DNA from: an uncultured Erysipelotrichaceae bacterium
GTDB taxonomy: Bacteria; Bacillota_I; Bacilli_A; RF39; UBA660
Direction: 5' to 3'
Assembly: GCA_902795755.1 (NCBI GenBank)
Contig: CADBMO010000080.1
Span: 1 to 26,910 of the forward strand
DNA length: 26,910 bases
Part shown: in pieces, positions 1 to 7,151 of the stretch
Layout of the letters: every line of letters begins with the position of its first letter
Position numbering within the stretch: position 1 is the first letter of the stretch
Notes under the pieces: generated by a model
Databases searched by the model: none
Told to the model about the DNA's origin: nothing
Seen by the model: only the letters and a program-made list of their open reading frames with translations
Position numbers and translations under genes: made by a program

Positions 1-171
1 AGTTTAAACTGCCTTGTTAGAAAATTAGACATAACTTTCTTACAATTTATGAGTAAGTTATTAAAATTTATGGGTAAGAAACGCCAAGTTAAAAGTAAAA
101 AATTACTCAGTTGTTTTAATTCTTCGCCTTGCGGATCGGGCAAGAAATATAAACAATGTCATGGTAAATAG
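1..171 (+). CDS. 3' end of a SEC-C zinc-motif protein (partial)
   Basis: The reading frame is open from base 1 to a TAG stop at 169-171, giving 56 C-terminal residues; the start lies outside the window. The tail ends in PCGSGKKYKQCHGK, which is the SEC-C motif found at the C-terminus of SecA and of several unrelated small proteins, where CxCx8C(H/C) binds zinc. Here the first cysteine of the motif is a serine (SPC instead of CPC), so only three canonical ligands remain. The residues before the motif are basic and hydrophobic and do not let me decide between SecA and another SEC-C protein. secA often lies upstream of prfB in Bacillota and prfB is 5 kb downstream, which is suggestive only. A terminator follows directly. 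Confidence 0.7.
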   Translation, partial: SLNCLVRKLDITFLQFMSKLLKFMGKKRQVKSKKLLSCFNSSPCGSGKKYKQCHGK

Positions 172-180
172 GATAAAATA

Positions 181-210
181 AAGGATGTAGAAACATATAC
201 ATCCTTTTTT
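181..210 (+). terminator. Rho-independent terminator after the SEC-C gene
   Basis: AAGGATGTA (181-189) pairs with TACATCCTT (198-206) around an 8-base loop and runs into a T tract. It separates the SEC-C gene from the next operon. Confidence 0.85.
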
Positions 211-220
211 AAATAATTAA

Positions 221-229
221 TGGTATAAT
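221..229 (+). promoter_or_regulatory. Extended -10 promoter of the DUF3781/TMEM43/SGNH operon
   Basis: TGGTATAAT is an extended -10 element (TGn-TATAAT). No convincing -35 hexamer is seen upstream, which is usual for extended -10 promoters. Transcription would start near 236, just before the AGGAG at 237-241. Confidence 0.6.
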
Positions 230-248
230 ATATATAGGAGTTGGTAAA

Positions 249-305
249 ATGTCAAATAACTATAAAAATATTTATATGCTGACAGAAAAAATATTATATG
301 AATAA
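249..305 (+). CDS. Putative 18-residue leader ORF overlapping DUF3781
   Basis: An ATG at 249 sits 7 bases after AGGAG (237-241), the only good ribosome site in this leader. It encodes MSNNYKNIYMLTEKILYE and stops at TAA 303-305, five bases past the ATG (298) of the DUF3781 gene, which itself has no visible Shine-Dalgarno. The geometry fits a leader peptide whose translation delivers ribosomes to the next start (termination-reinitiation). The alternative is that the two frames were once one and a +1 shift near the A6 run (286-291) split them. The peptide matches no family I know. Confidence 0.45.
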   Translation: MSNNYKNIYMLTEKILYE

Positions 306-543
306 TTTGTTTAACAATATAAACAATCTTCATACCACGCAGCTCGGCGTTTTAAGAATAAAAAGCAATTTAAAAATAGATGGTGATGTTGTTGAGTTTT
401 TAAAAAACAAAATATTAAAGAAGAATTGTAATATATATAAAAAAGGTAAAAATTGGTATTGTAAAATAGACAAAATTAGAATAACAATAAATGCAAGCAG
501 TTATACAATTATTACTGCACATTATATAAAGGAGGAATTATGA
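298..543 (+). CDS. DUF3781 family protein
   Basis: The 81-residue product matches the compact DUF3781 family, judged by the LHTTQLGVLRIKSNL segment near the N-terminus, a central GKNWYCKID and the C-terminal SYTIITAHYIK. The family has no established function known to me. The length is normal for the family, so the ATG at 298 is plausible despite the lack of its own ribosome site; translation may depend on the upstream 18-codon ORF. Its stop overlaps the ATG of the next gene, so the two are cotranscribed and probably coupled. No signal peptide or membrane segment is visible, so it should be cytosolic. Confidence 0.75.
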   Translation: MNNLFNNINNLHTTQLGVLRIKSNLKIDGDVVEFLKNKILKKNCNIYKKGKNWYCKIDKIRITINASSYTIITAHYIKEEL

Positions 544-1355
544 AACTAACAAAAGGGAAAATAATATTAGCAATTATTGTGGTGTACTTTGCAATATTTG
601 CAGTTATTAATATTAATAAGGAAAAAAATTATAATGAGGATATTTTAAAAAAGGTCGTTTATGTGACAAATGGTAAGCTTGATAAGAAAAACGAAGGTAA
701 ATTAGTATTAGTATCAGGCAAGGTAGAATATGACAAATTAGTTACTTTTGATGAATTAGAAGATTTTGGAACTATTAAGATTAGTAGAACCGTAGAAGAT
801 TATGTTAAAATTGTTGATGAATCAAATGAGACTCATTATGATTGGAATGAAAGAAAAGTTGCACTTGAAGGAGAAACAGATCCTTTAAAAACCATTTTAT
901 CAGAACAAAAGGTATCAAAAGTTAATATTGGAGAATATGAACTAGATAATAAAGGATTGGATTTAATAAAAGCAGATAGATACTATAGCGCTCAAGAATT
1001 GGTATATGGTTTGCCAACCACAGGTATCAGTTATGAAAGAGATCCATGGGAGGAAAACTTAGAAGAAGGCGATATTAGGTTAACGTATAAATATTATGAT
1101 TTAAAGAAGCATCCATATATGTCTGTTTTAGCAGTTCAAAAAGGTAACTCTTTTATACCATATAAGGTAGATAAAAAAACAGAAGTTTACCAAGTTTTTG
1201 ATCATAAAGTGGATACTAAATCTAAATTATCAAAAGAATTAAAGATTAATGTTAAAAAAACCACAAAAGGTAAATTCTTATTTATTTTAATGATATTATG
1301 TGTTGGGGTATTTCTTATAATCGATAATAACAAAAGCAAGAAAGAAGCAAAATAA
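540..1355 (+). CDS. TMEM43-like membrane protein
   Basis: The 271-residue protein has an N-terminal membrane helix (about residues 7-24), a long soluble part and a C-terminal helix (about 246-262) followed by a lysine-rich end. The soluble part begins NEGKLVLVSGKVEYDK and continues with FGTIKISRTVEDY and THYDWNERKVAL, the pattern of the TMEM43 family (EGKLVHVSG, VRLRRTVEMYQW, W-rich segment), whose eukaryotic members are inner nuclear membrane proteins; bacterial members have no settled role. AAAGGAGG at 529-536 lies inside the preceding gene and the start overlaps its stop. The next gene begins one base after the stop, so the unit is tightly packed. The family assignment is from motif resemblance, not from a search. 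Confidence 0.6.
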   Translation: MKLTKGKIILAIIVVYFAIFAVININKEKNYNEDILKKVVYVTNGKLDKKNEGKLVLVSGKVEYDKLVTFDELEDFGTIKISRTVEDYVKIVDESNETHYDWNERKVALEGETDPLKTILSEQKVSKVNIGEYELDNKGLDLIKADRYYSAQELVYGLPTTGISYERDPWEENLEEGDIRLTYKYYDLKKHPYMSVLAVQKGNSFIPYKVDKKTEVYQVFDHKVDTKSKLSKELKINVKKTTKGKFLFILMILCVGVFLIIDNNKSKKEAK

Positions 1356-1356
1356 T

Positions 1357-2052
1357 ATGAAAAACAAAGTAGTTTTAGTTGTTATTATTGTTATAACATT
1401 ATTTGTTTTATTGTTATTTTTGTTAGGTGATAATGCATATGACAAAGTTATGTATCCAAATGCCAAAAGAGTTGGTAACGGCTCAATAAAAATATCTTGT
1501 GTTGGAGATAGTATAACTTATGGGTTAGGCGTACTTAAAAACAGAGAATACGCTTGGCCATCAGTTTTGGCAAAAGAGTTAGGAAAAAACTATCAAACTA
1601 TAAATTATGGTCTTTCAAACAGGACTCTTTTATCAACTGGGGATATGCCATATATGAAAGAAAAACTAGCCAAAGAATTTTGGAATAGTGAAGAAGATAT
1701 TATTCTATTTATGCTTGGTACAAATGATACAAAGGCAAAGAATTGGAATAAAGATTTATTTGAAAAAGAATATAAAAATATTGTAAAAAAATTAAAAAAG
1801 AAATCTAAATTATATATAATGATTCCACCTGCTGTATTTATTAAGCACCCTGGTAAATCTGAGCCAAACTATAAAAACTTAGAAGATGGGGTAATACCGA
1901 TTATTAAAAAGGTAGGTAAGGAAGAAAACGTAGAAGTAATAGATTTATATACTATTACTGTTGATCATCCTGAATGGTTTAAAGATAGACTACATCCTAA
2001 TCGTGAAGCTAATGAAAAAATTGCAAAAGAAATTGCTATTATAATTAAATAA
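1357..2052 (+). CDS. Membrane-anchored SGNH/GDSL hydrolase
   Basis: The 231-residue protein has an N-terminal signal anchor (about 4-24) and then an SGNH hydrolase domain. Block I is GDSIT (50-54) with the nucleophile Ser52, block II is around NYGLSN (83-88), block III is GTND (121-124) and block V is DRLHPN with Asp210 and His213, so the catalytic set looks complete. Such enzymes are lipases, esterases or acetylhydrolases; here it would act outside the membrane on lipid, polysaccharide or wall-linked acyl groups, but the substrate cannot be read from the sequence. It starts one base after the TMEM43-like gene and is the last gene of that operon before a new promoter. Confidence 0.85.
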   Translation: MKNKVVLVVIIVITLFVLLLFLLGDNAYDKVMYPNAKRVGNGSIKISCVGDSITYGLGVLKNREYAWPSVLAKELGKNYQTINYGLSNRTLLSTGDMPYMKEKLAKEFWNSEEDIILFMLGTNDTKAKNWNKDLFEKEYKNIVKKLKKKSKLYIMIPPAVFIKHPGKSEPNYKNLEDGVIPIIKKVGKEENVEVIDLYTITVDHPEWFKDRLHPNREANEKIAKEIAIIIK

Positions 2053-2055
2053 ATA

Positions 2056-2064
2056 TGTTATAAT
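2056..2064 (+). promoter_or_regulatory. Extended -10 promoter for the zinc-ribbon protein
   Basis: TGTTATAAT fits the TGn-TATAAT extended -10 class, 20 bases before the ATG at 2085. A TTGCTA at 2033-2038 is 20 bases upstream, too far to be a normal -35. Confidence 0.55.
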
Positions 2065-2084
2065 ACGTTAGAAGGAGAAGTAAT

Positions 2085-2810
2085 ATGAAAAAGGAATTAG
2101 TTTGTGAATACTGTAATAACGAAATAACTTTAGACGATAAAAAATGCCCAAATTGTGGAGCTAACTGTTCAAAAGTAATTAAAGAATATCAAAAAACAAT
2201 TGAACAAGAAAGACAAGAAGAATTAGAAAGTGTTGCAAAAAAAGCAAAACCAAAACTAATATTAAGTAATTTATTTGGTATTGGTGTTGCGTTATTTATT
2301 ATAGGATTAATAATTCTTGCCGGGGTTAGTATATTCAAAGCGATAAAATCAACTGGTGATTTTGGTGAAGGTAAAACTGGATCAAATAAAGCATCTGTTG
2401 GCTATCAAGAAAAAGCAAGAGCTGGAGAATTAGAAGCTACTTTATTAAGTTATGATTTATTTGAATATAAATCAGATCATTTCGATCATTATAATACAAA
2501 ATCTGGTTATCAAAAAATAGCATTTGAATTTGAGGTAAAGAATTTATCTGATATGAATAATGACGCAAAAATAACTTTAAAGGCAGATGGGTACAACGTA
2601 TCAAAAACGGCTTTAAGTATTGATTCTGGTTTTGCAACGCTTGTTCAAGGTAAGAGTGATTATCCTAAAATCGATACGTTTATAATAGATGAAAATGACA
2701 CTCAAAAAGGATATGTTGGTTTTGAAGTTCCAAAAGATAAAAAGGAATTGTTATTTAGAGTTGGTGATTATATTACCATAAAGATGGATAATCCAGTATA
2801 TAATAAATGA
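2085..2810 (+). CDS. Zinc-ribbon membrane protein with DUF4352-like exterior domain
   Basis: The 241-residue protein starts with a zinc ribbon (Cys7, Cys10, Cys21, Cys24 in CxxC pairs), then a charged helix (about 28-55), one membrane helix (about 60-88) and a C-terminal domain with alternating beta-type segments (YQKIAFEFEVKNLSD, KGYVGFEVPKDKKELLF). This is the layout of zinc-ribbon proteins with a DUF4352 or immunoglobulin-like outer domain common in Bacillota, which are thought to act at the cell surface but lack a defined activity. The gene has its own promoter and AGAAGGAG ribosome site and ends in TGA. A similar architecture recurs at 21270-21881. Confidence 0.65.
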   Translation: MKKELVCEYCNNEITLDDKKCPNCGANCSKVIKEYQKTIEQERQEELESVAKKAKPKLILSNLFGIGVALFIIGLIILAGVSIFKAIKSTGDFGEGKTGSNKASVGYQEKARAGELEATLLSYDLFEYKSDHFDHYNTKSGYQKIAFEFEVKNLSDMNNDAKITLKADGYNVSKTALSIDSGFATLVQGKSDYPKIDTFIIDENDTQKGYVGFEVPKDKKELLFRVGDYITIKMDNPVYNK

Positions 2811-2821
2811 GAATTTAGTGC

Positions 2822-2840
2822 TTTACAATTAACTTGTAAA
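2822..2840. repeat. Operator-like palindrome over the promoter
   Basis: TTTACAA (2822-2828) and TTGTAAA (2834-2840) are perfect 7-base arms around TTAAC. There is no T tract after it, so it is not a terminator; its position over the -35 suits a repressor site. Confidence 0.4.
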
Positions 2841-2850
2841 TATATATAAT
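2822..2850 (+). promoter_or_regulatory. Sigma-A-type promoter of the 61-residue gene
   Basis: TTTACA (2822-2827) and TATAAT (2845-2850) are separated by exactly 17 bases. The -35 lies in the left arm of an inverted repeat (2822-2840). No other clear promoter precedes the proS T-box, so this one may also drive proS. Confidence 0.75.
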
Positions 2851-2872
2851 ATGAAAAAAGGAGGCTTTGTTT

Positions 2873-3058
2873 ATGAATTACACAGGAAGAGATAGCAAGA
2901 GAGATATAAAACCTAAAGTTATATATGGTGGCAACAGATTGTATGCTCCAACATCTAATCATTATGGAAGTGATATACCTTTATCAAGACCACTTCCAAA
3001 TACAAAAAGATATAAAGACGATTTAAAGAAAAGGTCAGGAGTTAAAAAGCAAAAATGA
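2873..3058 (+). CDS. Small basic hypothetical protein (61 residues)
   Basis: I chose the ATG at 2873 because AAGGAGG (2858-2864) lies 8 bases upstream; an in-frame TTG at 2867 is too close to that site. The product is rich in Lys, Arg and Tyr, hydrophilic, with no membrane segment, and includes KVIYGGNRLYAPTSNHYG and a Lys/Arg-rich end (KKRSGVKKQK). I do not recognise a family; a basic nucleic-acid or ribosome-associated protein is possible but unproven. It ends in TGA (3056-3058), and the first paired strand of the proS T-box begins inside that stop codon, so gene and riboswitch are probably on one transcript. Confidence 0.65.
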   Translation: MNYTGRDSKRDIKPKVIYGGNRLYAPTSNHYGSDIPLSRPLPNTKRYKDDLKKRSGVKKQK

Positions 3059-3236
3059 AGAAATATTATATAGTTAAGCATATTAGTGAGCTTGGTATAG
3101 TGAAAACAAGTTATGATACTATATAATTCCTATCTTCTAGTGAAATGAAAACATTTCCGGTTAAAACCGTTATATTAATTAAGTTAATAAAAGGATGGTA
3201 CCGTCTTTAAGACTCCTTTAAGTGCCATCTTTTTTT
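3057..3236 (+). promoter_or_regulatory. Proline T-box riboswitch of proS
   Basis: Stem I is visible: GAAGA (3057-3061) pairs with TCTTC (3133-3137) and TTATATAGT (3066-3074) pairs with ACTATATAA (3118-3126). The loop between these helices carries TTCCTA (3127-3132), placing CCT (Pro, 3129-3131) followed by A as the specifier codon. The T-box AAGGATGGTACCGTC is at 3191-3205; its TGGT would pair with the tRNA end ACCA. The competing terminator pairs GATGGTAC (3194-3201) with GTGCCATC (3222-3229) and has a T7 tail. Uncharged tRNA-Pro should favour read-through into proS. Confidence 0.92.
3194..3236 (+). terminator. T-box regulated terminator
   Basis: The stem 3194-3201 with 3222-3229 contains one G-T pair and is followed by T3230-T3236. 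It uses T-box bases and so excludes the antiterminator. Confidence 0.85.
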
Positions 3237-3250
3237 ATATAGGAGGAAAT

Positions 3251-4525
3251 ATGAAATTAAGTAAACTAAACATTAAAAAAATAAATATGAATGACGTGGC
3301 TAAAAAGTATCCTGGCCAAGATATATTGATGAAGTTAGGAGAATTATATCAATATGAAAGTGGGATATTTGGTTATGGTAATATTTGGACAAAAATTGAA
3401 AACACTGTAAAAAGAATAATAATTGAAGAATTAGATAAAGCAGATTGCATACAAACCAGTTTTCCTAAATTACAGCCAAGGAAAATATGGGACGAATCTA
3501 GCAGGTGGAATACGTATACGAAAGAGCAAGATATAATGTTTACCGTAAATAATAACTTAGGTGAATATGGACTTGCGCCTACTGCTGAGGAGTGTGCAAC
3601 TATATTTGGAGCAAATAGATTACCTTCTTATAAACAATTACCTACAACATACTATCAAATAGGTGAAAAATTTAGAAAAGAAATACGCGCAAGAGGATAT
3701 TTGTTTAGACCAAGAACATTTACAATGATGGATGCATATTCTTTTGATGTTGATGAAGAAAATATGCATAAAACATTTAATAAAATGCATGATGTTTATA
3801 TGAATATTTTTAAAAGACTAGGAATTAATATTATTCCTGTTATTTCTGATGGTGGTACGATGGGCGGTCGTGTTTCTGAAGAGTTTCAAGCAATTACTGA
3901 GTTTGGAGAAGATAAGATCTTATATGATAAAGAAAGTAATGTAGGTATTAATAAAGAAGTTTTAGATTTTGATGATAAAGAAGTATTCATAGATAGGTTA
4001 AATGGTTTAAATATTGAAAATATGAAAGAGTACAATTCTTTAGAGTTAGGTAATAATTTTGAATTAGGTACAAAGTATTCTGAGTCAATGGGATACTATT
4101 ATATAGACGAAGAAGGTAATAAAAAGCTATACTATATGGGATGTTATGGAATAGGACTTGGAAGAATAATAGCAGTATTAATTGAGAATAATATTATTAA
4201 AGCAAATGATAAAGTAAAAGGTTTTTCTCTTCCATATAATATATCACCATATAAAGTTCATATAATATACAATGATAACAATAAAGAAGAGGCTTTTAAC
4301 ATATACGATAAATTACAAAGAAATGGTATTAATGCTATAATAGATGATCGTGAAAAATTAAGTTTTGGTAATAGAATTAATGATGTTTATGTTTTGGGTA
4401 CTCCTAAAATGATAGTTTTAGGAAATAAGTATGATGGTTTAAACTTAGAAATAGAAAATACAAAGGATAATGTAAAGGAAATTGTAAAAAAAGAGGAAGT
4501 TATCGATTATTTTAAAAGAATATAA
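3251..4525 (+). CDS. proS: Prolyl-tRNA synthetase, short form without the INS editing domain
   Basis: This class II enzyme charges tRNA-Pro. Visible parts are the TAEE element (111-114), motif 2 around FRKEIRARGYLFRPRTFTMM (141-160), motif 3 around GCYGIGLGRIIAVL (298-310) and a C-terminal anticodon-binding domain (about 333-424). At 424 residues it is much shorter than the usual bacterial enzyme of about 570. Between motifs 2 and 3 only about 50 residues (218-268) stand where most bacterial ProRS carry the roughly 180-residue INS domain that hydrolyses Ala-tRNA-Pro. The proline T-box upstream independently supports the call. AGGAGG (3241-3246) is 4 bases before the ATG. The stop lies inside the terminator stem. 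Confidence 0.95.
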   Translation: MKLSKLNIKKINMNDVAKKYPGQDILMKLGELYQYESGIFGYGNIWTKIENTVKRIIIEELDKADCIQTSFPKLQPRKIWDESSRWNTYTKEQDIMFTVNNNLGEYGLAPTAEECATIFGANRLPSYKQLPTTYYQIGEKFRKEIRARGYLFRPRTFTMMDAYSFDVDEENMHKTFNKMHDVYMNIFKRLGINIIPVISDGGTMGGRVSEEFQAITEFGEDKILYDKESNVGINKEVLDFDDKEVFIDRLNGLNIENMKEYNSLELGNNFELGTKYSESMGYYYIDEEGNKKLYYMGCYGIGLGRIIAVLIENNIIKANDKVKGFSLPYNISPYKVHIIYNDNNKEEAFNIYDKLQRNGINAIIDDREKLSFGNRINDVYVLGTPKMIVLGNKYDGLNLEIENTKDNVKEIVKKEEVIDYFKRI

Positions 4526-4542
4526 AAATATATTCTTTTTTT
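4514..4542 (+). terminator. Terminator of proS
   Basis: AGAATAT (4517-4523) pairs with ATATTCT (4530-4536), extended by A-T pairs, then a T run. It overlaps the proS stop codon. Confidence 0.8.
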
Positions 4543-4581
4543 ATTACATAAAATTTTATATAATTAATAAAGAGGTGGGGT

Positions 4582-5088
4582 ATGGCTAATAGTAGATATT
4601 TATGGTCACAAATTTTTGCGTTTCTAGCATTTGTTGTATCTATTTATGCGTATCAAAGAAATACGAAGAAAAAAATACTTTCAACAATGATTATAGCTAA
4701 TACACTTAACTTGGTGCATTATGCCATACTTAATGCATATTCAGGATGTATAACAAAAGTAGTTGGATTCTTTAGAGACTTAGCAATTGTTAAAAAAGGT
4801 AAAAGAAAAGCTAATTGGTTGCTCATTGTCTTTATAGTAATATATTTGATTGTTACGGTATTAACATATAAGGGACTTTATTCATTATTACCATTACTTG
4901 CAGCATCTATTTATATTTGTGGAATATGGAATGGTAAAGAACTAACAATAAAAAAAACAGCGTTTGTATGTTACTTTTTCTGGTTAGCATATAATATTTG
5001 TATTTTTTCAATTGTAGCAATTATATCAAACATTGTTTCAATAATTTCTGCGTTTGTTGCGGTAAAAAGATATAAAAATAAAGGTTGA
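4582..5088 (+). CDS. YgjV-family inner membrane protein
   Basis: The 168-residue product is almost entirely hydrophobic with about five or six predicted helices. The N-terminal pattern (LWSQIFAFLAFVVSIYAYQ, a basic NTKKK turn, then NTLNLVHYAILNAYSG and GFFRDLAIV) follows the Imp-YgjV family, small bacterial membrane proteins without a proven function. GAGGTGGGG lies before the ATG, and a TATAAT at 4559-4564 may be its -10, although no good -35 is present. It is flanked by terminators on both sides, so it is a single-gene unit. The stop is TGA. Confidence 0.75.
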   Translation: MANSRYLWSQIFAFLAFVVSIYAYQRNTKKKILSTMIIANTLNLVHYAILNAYSGCITKVVGFFRDLAIVKKGKRKANWLLIVFIVIYLIVTVLTYKGLYSLLPLLAASIYICGIWNGKELTIKKTAFVCYFFWLAYNICIFSIVAIISNIVSIISAFVAVKRYKNKG

Positions 5089-5110
5089 CATATAGTCAAT
5101 CTTATTTTTT
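5083..5110 (+). terminator. Terminator of the YgjV-like gene
   Basis: GGTTGAC (5083-5089) pairs with GTCAATC (5095-5101), with one G-T pair, followed by TTATTTTTT. The TGA stop at 5086-5088 is in the stem, and the T tract overlaps the prfB -35 hexamer. Confidence 0.7.
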
Positions 5111-5136
5111 ACATAAAGAGTAAAATATGTTATACT
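5108..5136 (+). promoter_or_regulatory. Promoter of the prfB-yitT-ftsEX-M23 operon
   Basis: TTTACA (5108-5113) and TATACT (5131-5136) are 17 bases apart. The predicted start near 5143 leaves a leader of only about 12 bases before the ATG at 5155. Confidence 0.75.
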
Positions 5137-5154
5137 TATATAGTAGGTGATTGT

Positions 5155-6244
5155 ATGGAAATAACAAAAGAAAATATAGATTTAACAAAGAAAAAAATTG
5201 ATAAAATTTGGAGGAGTCTTTGACGTAGATAATAGGGTTAAAGAAAACGAAAAATTAGAAAGCGAAATGCAAGAACCTGATTTTTGGAACAGGGATGACT
5301 CAAATAGTGTTTTAGAACAAATAAAAAACAATAATGATATTATTAAACCTATGAAAGAATTAAAGAATAAGTTTGATAATATTTCATCATATTATGAAAT
5401 TCTTTCTGTAGAAGCAGATGCTGATTTAGAAAGAGATTTTATTAGAGAATATGATGAAATAAACAAGATGATAGAAGAAAAAGAAGTATTAGCATACTTA
5501 AATGGACCTTATGACAAAAATAACGCAATATTTGAAATACATGCAGGAGCAGGCGGTACGGAAAGCTGTGACTGGGCTCAAATGCTTTCTCGTATGTATA
5601 CAAGATTTTTTGAAAAACAAGGTTATAAATATGAAGTGATATCAGAACAAAAGGGCGAAGATGCAGGGATAAAAAGTATTGTTTATATGGTAAAAGGAAA
5701 TTTTTGTTATGGATACTTAAAATGTGAAAAAGGTGTTCATAGATTAGTTAGATTATCTCCTTTTGATTCTAATAATAGAAGGCATACCTCTTTTGCAGCA
5801 GTTGATGTCATTCCCGAATTTGATAATAATATAGAAGTTGAAATCAATGATAATGATATTAAAGTTGATGTATATAGAAGCAGTGGCGCAGGAGGTCAAG
5901 GTGTAAACACCACGGATAGTGCTGTAAGAATAACGCATATACCAACGGGTATAGTTGTGACATGTCAAAATGAAAGATCACAAATTAAGAATAAAGAAAC
6001 TGCCCTTGCAGTATTAAAAAGTAAGCTATATCAAATTCAATTAGAAGAGCAACAAAAAAGATTAGATAACGTTAAAGCAAATAATAGTAACATTGAATTT
6101 GGATCACAAATTAGAAGTTATGTAATGCATCCATATTCTATGGTAAAAGATCATAGAACTAATTATGAAACATCAAACGTTGATAAAGTGTTAGATGGTA
6201 ATATAGATGATTTTATTGATAAATATTTAAGAAAGGAAAACTAA
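5155..6244 (+). CDS. prfB: Peptide chain release factor 2, programmed +1 frameshift
   Basis: RF2 ends translation at UGA and UAA. The gene starts at ATG 5155; 22 codons lead to CTT (5218-5220) and an in-frame TGA (5221-5223), and the main frame resumes at GAC 5222, so the coding path is 5155-5220 joined to 5222-6244 (362 residues, normal for RF2). The shift site CTT-TGA-C is preceded by GGAGG ending three bases before CTT, as in the known RF2 autoregulatory site. The RF2-type SPF anticodon-like tripeptide is at residues 201-203 and the catalytic GGQ at 246-248. A start in the downstream frame alone would omit the true N-terminus. It is first in an operon; yitT starts one base after its stop. 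Confidence 0.97.
5209..5224 (+). promoter_or_regulatory. prfB: RF2 programmed frameshift site
   Basis: TGGAGGAGTCTTTGAC holds an internal Shine-Dalgarno (GGAGG, 5210-5214), a three-base spacer, the slippery CTT and the TGA stop followed by C, a weak termination context. When RF2 is scarce the ribosome slips from CTT to TTT and reads GAC. Confidence 0.95.
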
Positions 6245-6245
6245 T

Positions 6246-7151
6246 ATGGGACTTATAAGAGCAATTAGAAAAAGAAATAGTGAAAGAATTTTAAGAGCCG
6301 TAGAACATGCGCACTTAATAAAAAGATATGTATATTTAATATTAGGTGTATTAATATATGCTATTGCCTATAATCTATTCTTTTTAAAGAATAATTTAGT
6401 ATTTGGTGGAGTTGGTGGAATATCAATTATTACTAAAAACCTAGTTGATCCAACAATTATGATTCTTGCACTATCAATATTGTTATTAATAATTAGTTTT
6501 TTTGCCCTTGGTAAAAAAGAAACGTTAAATTCGCTAGTTGGGTCGTTATTGTTCCCTGTATTTGTATATTTAACAAAAAACATAGGTGATTATTTTGTAA
6601 TTGAAAATGATAATTTGTTATTGATTGCATTAATTGGTGGAGTAATGGTAGGTATAGGTTCTGGTATGGTATTTAAAACAGGATTTACTACTGGTGGAAC
6701 TGATATATTAAATCAAATAACATCAAAATATCTTAAGATATCTATAGGAACATCAATGTTAATTACCGATGGTGTTATAGTAATTATTGGTGGATTCTTC
6801 TTTGGATGGACAAGGGTACTTTATGCAATGATAGTTTTATACATAATTAGTTTAATGGTAGATAAGGTAGTACTTGGTATATCTAGTAAGAAAGCACTAT
6901 ACATTACAACAGATAAAGATGCTGAAATTGCAGATTATATAATGACTTCTTTAAACCTAGGTGTAACTATAATAGAAACTAAAGGTGGTTATACCAATAA
7001 AAGAAAACATATGTTAATGAGTGTTATTCCAACAGGAGATTACTTTAAAGTAAAAGAAGGAATTAATGAAATAGATGAAAACGCAATAATCGTTGCGACT
7101 GATGCATACCAAGCAGAAGGAACATACGGAAAAGGAAGAAGGAGGTACTAA
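6246..7151 (+). CDS. YitT family membrane protein
   Basis: The 301-residue protein has an N-terminal basic stretch, about five membrane helices (from residue 29 to about 205) and a cytosolic C-terminal domain of the DUF2179 type (about 215-290, with ALYITTDKDAEIADYI and GVTIIETKGGYTNKRKHML). The glycine-rich segments FGGVGGISI and FTTGGTDILNQI are typical of the YitT/DUF161 family, which is widespread in Bacillota with no firmly assigned substrate. AAAGGA lies in the end of prfB. Its stop shares one base with the ftsE start (TAATG), so it is coupled to the division module. Confidence 0.88.
   Translation: MGLIRAIRKRNSERILRAVEHAHLIKRYVYLILGVLIYAIAYNLFFLKNNLVFGGVGGISIITKNLVDPTIMILALSILLLIISFFALGKKETLNSLVGSLLFPVFVYLTKNIGDYFVIENDNLLLIALIGGVMVGIGSGMVFKTGFTTGGTDILNQITSKYLKISIGTSMLITDGVIVIIGGFFFGWTRVLYAMIVLYIISLMVDKVVLGISSKKALYITTDKDAEIADYIMTSLNLGVTIIETKGGYTNKRKHMLMSVIPTGDYFKVKEGINEIDENAIIVATDAYQAEGTYGKGRRRY

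Noticed and set aside
5198..6244. prfB as a simple gene starting at an ATT near 5198
   Set aside because: The frame upstream from ATG 5155 joins through CTT-TGA-C and yields a full RF2; an ATT start with no proper N-terminus is not needed.
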